This document shows positions 7,860 through 13,849 of a DNA stretch of 13,978 bases, in pieces; the first letter of the stretch is position 1, and each line of letters begins with the position of its first letter. Below the pieces are notes generated by a model that worked only from the letters and a program-made list of their open reading frames with translations, was not told the DNA's origin and ran no database searches. The DNA is from DASPTB01 sp035623615 (GTDB lineage Bacteria; Actinomycetota; UBA4738): positions 1-13,978 of the forward strand of contig DASPTB010000106.1 of assembly GCA_035623615.1 (NCBI GenBank). The letters are read 5' to 3'. A program made the position numbers and the translations under genes.

Positions 7860-9037
7860 GCGGAAAGGGATGGCAGCGACGCCTCGATGGCGTCGAGTGC
7901 CTCGCGAATCGCCTCGATCGAGTTCGCGTACGAGAGGCGCAGGTAGCCGTCGCCGCCCGCGCCGAACCCCGCGCCGTCGAGGCAGGCGACGCCGGCTTCG
8001 TTCAGGAAGTGGTCGGCCACGCGTGCCGAGCTCGCGCCGAGCCCGGTCACGTTCGGGAACGCGTAGAAGGCTCCGCCGGGCTCGAGGCAGGTGATACCGG
8101 GCAGACGGTTCAGGCCGTCGACGATGACGCTGCGGCGCTTCTCGAACTCGGCGACCATCGCCTCGATCGGGTCCCACGGGCCCGTCAGCGCCGCGACGGC
8201 CGCTTTCTGCGTGAACGCCGCGGTGCAGGAGACCGAGTTCACGATGAACCGGGTGAATGGAGCGACCAGGTGCTCGGGCAGCGCCGCCATGCCCAGGCGC
8301 CAGCCGGTCATTGCGAACGTCTTCGACCACCCGTCGAGCAGGATCGTCCGATCGGCCATGCCGTCGAGCGAGGCGATGCTCACGTGCTCCGTTCCGTACG
8401 AGATGGCCCAGTACACCTCGTCGGTCAAGACGTGCAGGTCGCGTTCGACGGCGAGGTTCGCCAGGGCCTCGACGTCCGCGCGCGTCAGCGCGCTCCCGCA
8501 GGGATTGTGCGGCGAGTTCAGGATCAGCAGCTTGGTGCGGTCGGTCACGAGCGCCGCCACCTCCTCGGGGTCGACGCGGAAGCCGTGGTCCTCGTGCAGG
8601 GGGACGGGCACGGGCGTCGCTCCCGCGAACCGAGCGATCGACTCGTACATGGGGAAGCCCGGGTCGGGATACAGGACCTCGTCACCCTCCTCGCAGAGCG
8701 AGAGGATCGCGTAGAACATCACGGGCTTGGCGCCCGGGGTGATGACGACGCGGCCGGCCCCGTAGTCCGCCCCGCGCGTCCGGCGCAGGAAATCGGCGGA
8801 GGCCTCGCGCAGCTCGGGGAGGCCGGCCGAGGGCACGTAGTGCGTCATGCCGGCGTCGAGCGCTTCCTTCGCCGCCCGGACGACGTGTTCGGGCGTGTCG
8901 AAGTCGGGCTCGCCGATCTCGAGGTGGACGACGGTGCGGCCCCTCGCCTCGAGCGCGCGAGCCTTCGCGAGCACCTCGAACGCGGACTCGGTACCCAAGC
9001 GCGACATCCGCGCCGCCAGCGAGGGGGAATCCTTCAT
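7856..9037 (-). CDS. PLP-dependent class I/II aminotransferase (AspC-like, I-gamma type)
   Basis: A 393-residue fold-type I aminotransferase, full length, cytoplasmic. It moves an amino group between an amino acid and a 2-oxo acid using pyridoxal phosphate. It has IGEPDFDTPEHV (41-52), HYVPSAGLPELREA (66-79) typical of the I-gamma aspartate/aromatic subgroup, and SPHNPCG with Asn178. The pyridoxal site comprises DEVY (Asp206, Tyr209) and the Schiff-base lysine Lys239 in GWSKTFAMTGWRLG, followed by Arg247. Arg367 in YLRLSYA binds the substrate carboxylate. The amino-acid substrate is not decidable by eye. The start is ATG at 9037, preceded by a well-formed promoter with only 6 bases between the -10 and the start, so the mRNA is probably leaderless; an internal ATG at codon 11 is less likely. 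It is first in the unit with the hydroxyacid dehydrogenase, overlapping it by 4 bases. Oxo acids made here could be reduced by that enzyme. Confidence 0.88.
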   Translation of the reverse strand: MKDSPSLAARMSRLGTESAFEVLAKARALEARGRTVVHLEIGEPDFDTPEHVVRAAKEALDAGMTHYVPSAGLPELREASADFLRRTRGADYGAGRVVITPGAKPVMFYAILSLCEEGDEVLYPDPGFPMYESIARFAGATPVPVPLHEDHGFRVDPEEVAALVTDRTKLLILNSPHNPCGSALTRADVEALANLAVERDLHVLTDEVYWAISYGTEHVSIASLDGMADRTILLDGWSKTFAMTGWRLGMAALPEHLVAPFTRFIVNSVSCTAAFTQKAAVAALTGPWDPIEAMVAEFEKRRSVIVDGLNRLPGITCLEPGGAFYAFPNVTGLGASSARVADHFLNEAGVACLDGAGFGAGGDGYLRLSYANSIEAIREALDAIEASLPSLSA

Positions 9038-9043
9038 TCAGAG

Positions 9044-9072
9044 AAGCTACCGGCCGCCTCGGGGGGAGTCAA
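9044..9072 (-). promoter_or_regulatory. Promoter of the aminotransferase unit (leaderless type)
   Basis: On the minus strand TTGACT (9072-9067) and TAGCTT (9049-9044) are separated by exactly 17 bases. The ATG at 9037 begins 6 bases after the -10. A transcript from the normal distance would start at or next to the ATG. There is no Shine-Dalgarno site. This is the best sigma-70-family promoter match in the window. Confidence 0.65.
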
Positions 9073-9105
9073 CGACGCTTCCCTTCGCCCAGACGCCCCA
9101 GTTGA

Positions 9106-9111
9106 TAGATT
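9106..9111 (+). promoter_or_regulatory. Candidate leaderless -10 element of greA
   Basis: TAGATT followed by 7 bases and then the GTG at 9119 gives the TANNNT-N7-start spacing. There is no ribosome site in the gap. The -35 is weak (TTCGCC at 9084-9089, 16-base spacer). The element is divergent from the aminotransferase promoter; together they fill the 81-base gap. Confidence 0.55.
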
Positions 9112-9118
9112 CGGTGCC

Positions 9119-9667
9119 GTGGAACTGGAACCGGGCGACGAACGCTACCTCCCTCCGGATCGGCCGCCGCGGCGGGCCGGCCAGGAGCCGTCGGCGCGCC
9201 TGACGCTCGACGCGTACGTGCGCCTGCGCAAGGAGCTGGAGCGGCTGCAGACGGAGGGTCGGACCCACATCGCGGAGCGCCTGCTGCACGCGCGTGAGCT
9301 CGGCGACATCAGCGAGAACGCGGAGTACGAGTCGGCGAAGCACGAGCAGGCGTTGATGGAGGGCCGGATCCGCGAGCTGCAGCATCGGCTGAAGGATCCC
9401 GAGATCGTCGAGGCCGCCGCCGGCGACGCCGCCGAGCCGGGGACACTCGTCACCGTTCGGCCGCTCGACGACGACGAGCCGGAGGACGAGACCTACCTGC
9501 TCGCCCACGCGCCAGAGGAACGGGCGTCGGGAGCGAGAACGGTGACGGTTGCCTCACCGTTCGGCGCTGCGCTGTCGGGATCGCGGATCGGCGATCGCGT
9601 GAGCTACGACGCGCCTGGAGGCACGTTCACCTACGAGGTCGTCGCGATCGAGCCGTACCGGCCGTAG
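9119..9667 (+). CDS. greA: Transcription elongation factor GreA
   Basis: A 182-residue GreA/GreB-family factor. Such factors enter the RNA polymerase secondary channel and stimulate cleavage of backtracked transcripts. The N-terminal coiled coil runs about 29-93. It carries the signature GDISENAEYESAKHEQALM (62-80), with tip acidic residues Asp63 and Glu66 in the positions of Asp41 and Glu44 of E. coli GreA, followed by EGRIRELQ. The C-terminal FKBP-like domain is recognisable (SPFGAALSGSRIGDRVSY, 147-164) but diverged. Two oddities: about 25 extra N-terminal residues (ELEPGDERYLPPDRPPRRAG) before the usual start of the coiled coil, and an acidic run DDDEPEDE (117-124) in the C-terminal domain. 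The usual length is about 157. The GTG start fits the leaderless promoter just upstream. The open frame continues far upstream, but that part is the shadow of the aminotransferase gene. Confidence 0.88.
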   Translation: MELEPGDERYLPPDRPPRRAGQEPSARLTLDAYVRLRKELERLQTEGRTHIAERLLHARELGDISENAEYESAKHEQALMEGRIRELQHRLKDPEIVEAAAGDAAEPGTLVTVRPLDDDEPEDETYLLAHAPEERASGARTVTVASPFGAALSGSRIGDRVSYDAPGGTFTYEVVAIEPYRP

Positions 9668-9696
9668 GGAGCGGGCGGTGAGCCGGCGGCCGCTCC
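9668..9696 (+). terminator. Candidate hairpin after greA
   Basis: GGAGCGG (9668-9674) can pair with CCGCTCC (9690-9696) across a 15-base loop, directly after the greA stop. It is followed by only TT, so it is a weak intrinsic terminator. The position between convergent genes supports the idea. Confidence 0.35.
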
Positions 9697-9714
9697 TTGC
9701 GCCCCCACGCGATG

Positions 9715-9729
9715 GTCAGGTAACCTGAC
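9715..9729. repeat. 15-base perfect dyad between convergent genes
   Basis: GTCAGGTAACCTGAC consists of two 7-base perfect arms around a single central A. It ends at the last base of the phosphatidyltransferase gene. It is AT-richer than its surroundings and could be the stem of a terminator or a protein-binding dyad. There is no T-tract on either side. Confidence 0.4.
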
Positions 9730-10361
9730 TATCCCAGCCGGCGCCAGGCGAGCCACCCGCGCTGACCCGCCGTCACCAGGCCCAGCACCGTGAGCAGAAC
9801 CAGGATCGGCAGCAGCGCACCCGGGATCAGAAGGCCGAGCAGCAGGAGGATGTAGCGTTCCAGCCGCTGGACCGCGCCCTCGGTCAGCGCGAGTCCGGCC
9901 GCCTCGGCCTCCGCTCGCAGGTCGCTCACCATGAAGGACGTCACCAGCGCGCCGAGCGCGAACGCGGCCGCCGTGTCCGAGCCCTGGCCGGTCAGCGACC
10001 AGAAGAGGCAGCCGAAGACGACGACGTCGGCCACGCGGTCGCACGTGGAGTCGAGGAACGCGCCGGTCCTGCTGGCGACGCCCCGGAGCCTCGCGAGCCC
10101 GCCGTCGAAGACGTCCAGCATGCCCGCGAAGGCGAGGACGAACGCGGGGAGGATCCGCCGGTTCGTGAGCAGCAGCCATCCGGCGGCGAGGTTCCCGACG
10201 AGCGACAGGAGCGTCAGGTGCCAGGGGCGGAAGCCCGCCCGCGCAAGTCCGGCGAGGATGGCCCGGTAGGGCCACGCGAAGATCCGCCCGAACGCCGGCC
10301 CGATCACCCCGCTCGCCTTCCGCGGCGCGGGGACGTCGCGCACCCGGGGGGCGCCGCTCAT
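9729..10361 (-). CDS. CDP-alcohol phosphatidyltransferase
   Basis: A 210-residue integral membrane enzyme. It would transfer a phosphatidyl group from CDP-diacylglycerol to an alcohol head group, or move a CDP-activated head group. The full family signature D-G-x2-A-R-x8-G-x3-D-x3-D is present: Asp83 and Asp86, Gly87, Ala90, Arg91, Gly100, Asp104 and Asp108, which bind the metal and CDP. About five or six hydrophobic segments follow the usual layout. The stretch DLRAEAEAAGL (147-157) followed by ERYILLLLG recalls actinobacterial phosphatidylinositol-phosphate synthases; glycerol-phosphate or other acceptors remain possible. The ATG at 10361 is chosen because it forms an ATGA overlap with the stop of the preceding small membrane protein. 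A GTG at 10406 in the same frame would run 49 bases into that gene. No Shine-Dalgarno site is seen, consistent with coupling. Confidence 0.87.
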   Translation of the reverse strand: MSGAPRVRDVPAPRKASGVIGPAFGRIFAWPYRAILAGLARAGFRPWHLTLLSLVGNLAAGWLLLTNRRILPAFVLAFAGMLDVFDGGLARLRGVASRTGAFLDSTCDRVADVVVFGCLFWSLTGQGSDTAAAFALGALVTSFMVSDLRAEAEAAGLALTEGAVQRLERYILLLLGLLIPGALLPILVLLTVLGLVTAGQRGWLAWRRLG

Positions 10362-10522
10362 TCGGGACGCGTCAGGACCCAGGGGACCGTCAGGAGGGGT
10401 ATCCACGCGATGAACAGTGGCCAGACGTCATGGGTCGCCGCGGCGACGCCGACGAACGCGATCGCGACCACGAACAGCAGGGCGACGGCGCCGAGGCGGA
10501 GGTTGGGGCTCACGCGCGTCAT
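10358..10522 (-). CDS. Small two-span membrane protein (54 aa), unknown function
   Basis: This gene is easily missed. It begins ATG at 10522 (MTRVSPNLRLGAV) and ends TGA at 10358. Residues 10-29 (LGAVALLFVVAIAFVGVAAA) form a strong hydrophobic span. A short THDVW turn follows, then a second span at about 36-51 (LFIAWIPLLTVPWVLT), and the end is TRPE. Arg3 and Arg9 before span 1 suggest the N-terminus is inside. It overlaps the phosphatidyltransferase start by 4 bases (ATGA) and lies 51 bases after the cimA stop, in the same direction. The ribosome site is weak (GGCGGGCA). No family is recognised. By position it could be a partner or stabiliser of the phospholipid enzyme; this is inference. 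Confidence 0.7.
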   Translation of the reverse strand: MTRVSPNLRLGAVALLFVVAIAFVGVAAATHDVWPLFIAWIPLLTVPWVLTRPE

Positions 10523-10573
10523 CGTACTGCCCGCCGGAGTCGCCGGCCGCCTGCCGCCGGCCGCGGTCCGGCC

Positions 10574-12202
10574 TCAGGCCGACCGCTCGCCGCCGGCCGC
10601 GGTGATGTCACCGCGGCCGGCGAGCAGCAGCCCGTACGTGTAGGACTCCGCGAGGGCCTCGTACGAAGCCTGAATGATGTTCTCCGACACGCCCACGGTG
10701 GTCCATTCGCGCTCGCCGTCCGTGGTCTCGATCAGCACGCGGACGACCGCGCCCGTCCCCTTGGTCCCGTCGAGCACGCGCACGCGGTAGTCCGTCAGCT
10801 TCAACCGCTCGAGCTCGGGGTAGGTCGTGCCGAGCGCCTGGCGCAGCGCGTTGTCGAGCGCGCCGACGGGGCCGTGCCCTTCGGCAGTCGCAATGTGGCG
10901 GTCGCCGTTCGTCCGGGCCTTGACCGTCGCCTCGGCGAGCGCGCCCTTCGCCTCGTGTTCCTCGACCATGACGCGGAACGACTCCACGGTGAACAGCTCG
11001 TGGCGCCAGCCGGTCGCGCGGCGCAAGAACAGCTCGAGCGACGCGTCGGCAGCCTCGAAGGCGTATCCGCGCGCCTCCAGCTCCTTGAGCGAGGACAGCA
11101 CGTCGGCGATGCCGTCCTCCGGCAGCTGGACGCCGAGTTCCTCCGCCTTGCGCACGAGGTTGGCGCGCCCCGCGAGGTCGGACACGACGATGTGGCTGGA
11201 GTTGCCGACCGCCGACGGCGTGATGTGCTCGTAGGCGTCCGGCCGCCGGACGATCGCCGATACGTGCAGCCCGGCCTTGTGCGCGAAGGCGTTGCGGCCG
11301 ACGAACGGCTGGTGCGGGTCGGGGACGATGTTCGCGATCTCGCCGACCAGGTGCGCCGTCTCGGTGAGGCGCTCGACGCTCTCCTCGGGGAGCGGCGCCA
11401 GGCCGAGCTTCAGGGCAAGGTTGCCGATGATGGGAACCAGGTCGGCGTTCCCGCAGCGTTCGCCGTAGCCGTTCACCGTTCCCTGCACCTGGAGCACGCC
11501 CGCCTCCGCCGCGAGGAGCGAGTTCGCGACCGCGCAGCCGGCGTCGTTGTGGAAGTGGACGCCGAGTGGCACCCTCGTCACTCCGGCGACTTCGCGCACC
11601 ACGCGATCCACCTCGTCGGGGAGCGCCCCGCCGTTGGTGTCGCAGAGCACCAGACGCTCGGCGCCGGCATCCTCAGCCGCACGGAGCACCGCGAGCGCGT
11701 AGTCGGGGTTGCGCCGATAGCCATCGAAGAAGTGCTCGGCGTCGAAGAACGCTCGCCGGCCGTCGGCGACGAGCTGGGCGATCGAGTCGCCGACCATTGC
11801 GAGGTTCTCGTCGAGCGTCGTGCGCAGGGCGTCGGTCACGTGCAGGTCCCAGGACTTGCCCACGAGGCACACGACCGGGGTGCCGGCGTCGAGTACCTCG
11901 CGCAGGACGGGGCTCTGGTCGGCGCGCTCGCCGGCGCGCCGCGTCATGCCGAACGCAGTGAGCGTGCTGTGCTGCAACGTTTCCTGAGTCGCGAGGCGGA
12001 AGAACTCGGTGTCCCGTGGGTTGGCGCCGGGCCAGCCGCCCTCCACGAACGGGACGCCGATCGCGTCCATCGCGTGCAGCACCTTCAGCTTGTCCTCGAC
12101 GCTGAACTGCAGGCCGGCCCGCTGGGCGCCGTCGCGCAGCGTCGTGTCGTAGATCTCGGGCGCGGTCGTCCCGCCCTGCGGCGCGGTCGTCGGCTCAGGC
12201 AT
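10574..12202 (-). CDS. cimA: Citramalate synthase
   Basis: A 542-residue cytoplasmic enzyme of the alpha-isopropylmalate/homocitrate synthase family. It condenses pyruvate with acetyl-CoA to (R)-citramalate, the first step of threonine-independent isoleucine synthesis. The TIM barrel starts at EIYDTTLRDGAQRAG (16-30) with Arg23 and metal ligand Asp24. The other metal residues are His216 and His218 (VHFHND) and Asn252 in NGYGERCGNAD. FFDAEHFFDGY (152-162) and VEGGWPGANPRD (53-64) are typical of the long CimA/LeuA-like subgroup. A linker region and a C-terminal LeuA-dimer-type regulatory domain (about 400-530) follow, where isoleucine inhibition is expected from the family. The length fits the 520-540 usual for this subgroup. 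The ATG at 12202 overlaps leuB by 8 bases and has a strong ribosome site. A 2-isopropylmalate synthase is less likely from these motifs. Confidence 0.9.
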   Translation of the reverse strand: MPEPTTAPQGGTTAPEIYDTTLRDGAQRAGLQFSVEDKLKVLHAMDAIGVPFVEGGWPGANPRDTEFFRLATQETLQHSTLTAFGMTRRAGERADQSPVLREVLDAGTPVVCLVGKSWDLHVTDALRTTLDENLAMVGDSIAQLVADGRRAFFDAEHFFDGYRRNPDYALAVLRAAEDAGAERLVLCDTNGGALPDEVDRVVREVAGVTRVPLGVHFHNDAGCAVANSLLAAEAGVLQVQGTVNGYGERCGNADLVPIIGNLALKLGLAPLPEESVERLTETAHLVGEIANIVPDPHQPFVGRNAFAHKAGLHVSAIVRRPDAYEHITPSAVGNSSHIVVSDLAGRANLVRKAEELGVQLPEDGIADVLSSLKELEARGYAFEAADASLELFLRRATGWRHELFTVESFRVMVEEHEAKGALAEATVKARTNGDRHIATAEGHGPVGALDNALRQALGTTYPELERLKLTDYRVRVLDGTKGTGAVVRVLIETTDGEREWTTVGVSENIIQASYEALAESYTYGLLLAGRGDITAAGGERSA

Positions 12203-13289
12203 TGAGCGCTCCCTCCGCGACCATGTCGCCGACCTCCGCCGTCGACGCGCCCATCTGCCCGGCGCGCATCGACGGCATCTTCGACACGGCCAGGCGGATT
12301 CCGGCGTCGATGCGCGCCGCGCCCCCGGATTCGCCGAGCGTCTCGAGCATCAGTCCGGCGGCGGCGATCGCGGCGATCGGGTTGATCGTTCCCTTGCCCG
12401 TGTGGTCGGGCGCCGTGCCGCCGATGGGTTCGAACATGGAAACGCCGCCCGGGTCGGGATTGAGGTTGGCGCCGGCGGCGACGCCCATCCCGCCCTGCAC
12501 CGTGGCGGCGAGATCGGTGAGGATGTCGCCGAACATGTTGTCGGTCACGACCACGTCGAACCGTTTCGGGTCCTCCAGCAGGTAGATGCACGCGGCGTCG
12601 ACGTGGACGTAGGCGGTTCGGACGCCCGGGTGGTCGGCCGCGATCTCGGCGAACGTCCGCTGCCAAAGATCGCCCGCGTAGTTCAGCACGTTCGTCTTGT
12701 GCGCGAGCGTGACGTGCCCGCGACGGTCGGGTCGGCCCGCCTGCCGGAAGGCGAACTCGACGCAGCGCTCCACCCCGCGGCGCGTGTTGATCGACTCCTG
12801 GATCGCGACCTCCTCTGGCGTGCCGTGGCGATGGAAGCCGCCGGCGCCCGTGTACAGCCCTTCCGAGTTCTCGCGCACGAAGACCATGTCGACGTCGTCG
12901 GCCGCGAGGTCGGCGACGGGCGAGCGGACGCCCGGATAGAGGCGCACCGGCCGGAGGTTCACGTACTGATCGAGCTCGAAACGGATCCGCAGCAGCAGGT
13001 CTCGCTCGAGGATGCCCGGCTTCACGTCGGGATGTCCAACCGCGCCCAGCAGGATCGCGTCGAGCGTGGGCAACTCCTCGAGCACCGAGTCGGGAAGCGT
13101 CTCGCCGGTCCGCAGGTAGCGCTCGCCGCCGAGGTCGTAGGGCGCGGTGTCGATCGCGAACCCCTCCGCGCCCCCGACGGCGTCGAGCACCTTCAGCGCC
13201 TCACGGACCACCTCGGGCCCCGTGCCGTCACCGCCGATCACGCCGACGCGGTGCCGGCGAAGGCCGCCCTCCGATCCGCCGTCGCTCAA
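12195..13289 (-). CDS. leuB: 3-isopropylmalate dehydrogenase
   Basis: A 364-residue NAD-dependent decarboxylating dehydrogenase. It oxidises 3-isopropylmalate for leucine and, beside cimA, probably 3-methylmalate for isoleucine. The start of the fold is RVGVIGGDGTGPEV (14-27). Substrate residues are Arg103 and Arg113 (RFELDQYVNLRP), Arg139 and Tyr146 (VRENSEGLYTGAGG) and Lys198 (HKTNVLNYAGDLW). Metal ligands are Asp231, Asp255 and Asp259 (DNMFGDILTDLA). The NAD site is EPIGGTAPDHTGKGTINP (287-304). The VRE-x-x-EG-x-YTG-x-GG form and LLLRIRFELDQ match mycobacterial LeuB rather than the Thermus form, by recall. The start is TTG at 13289, overlapping the leuD stop (TTGA), with GGAG 6 bases upstream; no ATG or GTG is available before the conserved strand. 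Confidence 0.93.
   Translation of the reverse strand: MSDGGSEGGLRRHRVGVIGGDGTGPEVVREALKVLDAVGGAEGFAIDTAPYDLGGERYLRTGETLPDSVLEELPTLDAILLGAVGHPDVKPGILERDLLLRIRFELDQYVNLRPVRLYPGVRSPVADLAADDVDMVFVRENSEGLYTGAGGFHRHGTPEEVAIQESINTRRGVERCVEFAFRQAGRPDRRGHVTLAHKTNVLNYAGDLWQRTFAEIAADHPGVRTAYVHVDAACIYLLEDPKRFDVVVTDNMFGDILTDLAATVQGGMGVAAGANLNPDPGGVSMFEPIGGTAPDHTGKGTINPIAAIAAAGLMLETLGESGGAARIDAGIRLAVSKMPSMRAGQMGASTAEVGDMVAEGALNA
12210..12216 (-). promoter_or_regulatory. Ribosome binding site of cimA
   Basis: GGAGGGA on the minus strand lies 7 bases before the cimA ATG at 12202, inside the 3' end of leuB. It is the strongest Shine-Dalgarno site in this unit and confirms the overlapping start. Confidence 0.65.
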
Positions 13290-13849
13290 TCGAGTCTCCA
13301 GTCCGCCTGCGCCGGCTCGTTCGCCGGCACGGCCACCGACGGCGACCCGCCGTTCTCCGTGACCATGTTGCGTGCGACCCACGGCATCAGCCCGCCGGCG
13401 TCGAGGATCTCCTTCATGAACGGTGGGAGCGGGCTCGCCTGGAACGTCTGGTCCTTCGTCACGTTCTCGACGACGCCGGCCTCGAGGTCGACGCGAAACG
13501 CGTCGCCCGTGTCGGCGCCGTCGGCCGCTCCCGGGCAGACGACGATCGGCAGGCCGACGTTGATGGCGTTGCGATAGAAGATGCGCGCGAAGCTCGAGGC
13601 GACGATGCACGAGATCCCCGCGCCCTTGATCGCCAGGGGAGCGTGCTCGCGCGACGAACCCGACCCGAAGTTGCGCCCGGCGACGATCACGTCGCCCGGC
13701 TTCACCCGGCCGACGAAGTCGGGGTCGATGTCTTCCATCGCGTGCTTCGCGAGCTCCTCGGGCTCGGTCGAGGTGAGATAGCGCGCGGGGATGATGACGT
13801 CGGTGTCGACGTTGTCGCCGTAGACGTGCGCCGATCCCTCGAAGCTCAC
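13286..13849 (-). CDS. leuD: 3-isopropylmalate dehydratase small subunit
   Basis: A 187-residue small subunit of isopropylmalate isomerase; it pairs with LeuC to isomerise 2- to 3-isopropylmalate, and citramalate to 3-methylmalate. It begins with AHVYGDNVDTDVIIPARYL (7-25). The substrate-contact loop after it reads YLTS (24-27), where family members differ (for example YLRT in homoaconitase-type proteins). NFGSGSSREHAP (60-71) is the swivel-domain phosphate loop, followed by IVASSFARIFYRNAINVGLP. This is the short, archaeal-like form rather than the roughly 200-residue proteobacterial form, with a 20-residue C-terminal tail (GGSPSVAVPANEPAQADWRL). The start is GTG at 13849, overlapping the leuC stop by GTGA, with GGTGAGG 6 bases upstream. 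Confidence 0.93.
   Translation of the reverse strand: MSFEGSAHVYGDNVDTDVIIPARYLTSTEPEELAKHAMEDIDPDFVGRVKPGDVIVAGRNFGSGSSREHAPLAIKGAGISCIVASSFARIFYRNAINVGLPIVVCPGAADGADTGDAFRVDLEAGVVENVTKDQTFQASPLPPFMKEILDAGGLMPWVARNMVTENGGSPSVAVPANEPAQADWRLD
13296..13299 (-). promoter_or_regulatory. Ribosome binding site deciding the TTG start of leuB
   Basis: GGAG on the minus strand ends 6 bases before TTG at 13289, within the last codons of leuD. It supports the rare TTG start over any downstream codon. Confidence 0.5.

Noticed and set aside
7860..8330. A longer hydroxyacid dehydrogenase start
   Set aside because: That part of the frame is inside the aminotransferase gene and has no dehydrogenase similarity; the GTG at 7859 gives a 4-base overlap.
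10362..10406. GTG at 10406 as the phosphatidyltransferase start
   Set aside because: It would overlap the small membrane gene by 49 bases. The ATG at 10361 gives a 4-base ATGA overlap instead.
10523..10573. A GC-rich inverted sequence after cimA as a terminator
   Set aside because: GCCGGC/GGCCGC runs are self-complementary by composition, no T-tract follows, and genes continue in the same direction within 51 bases.
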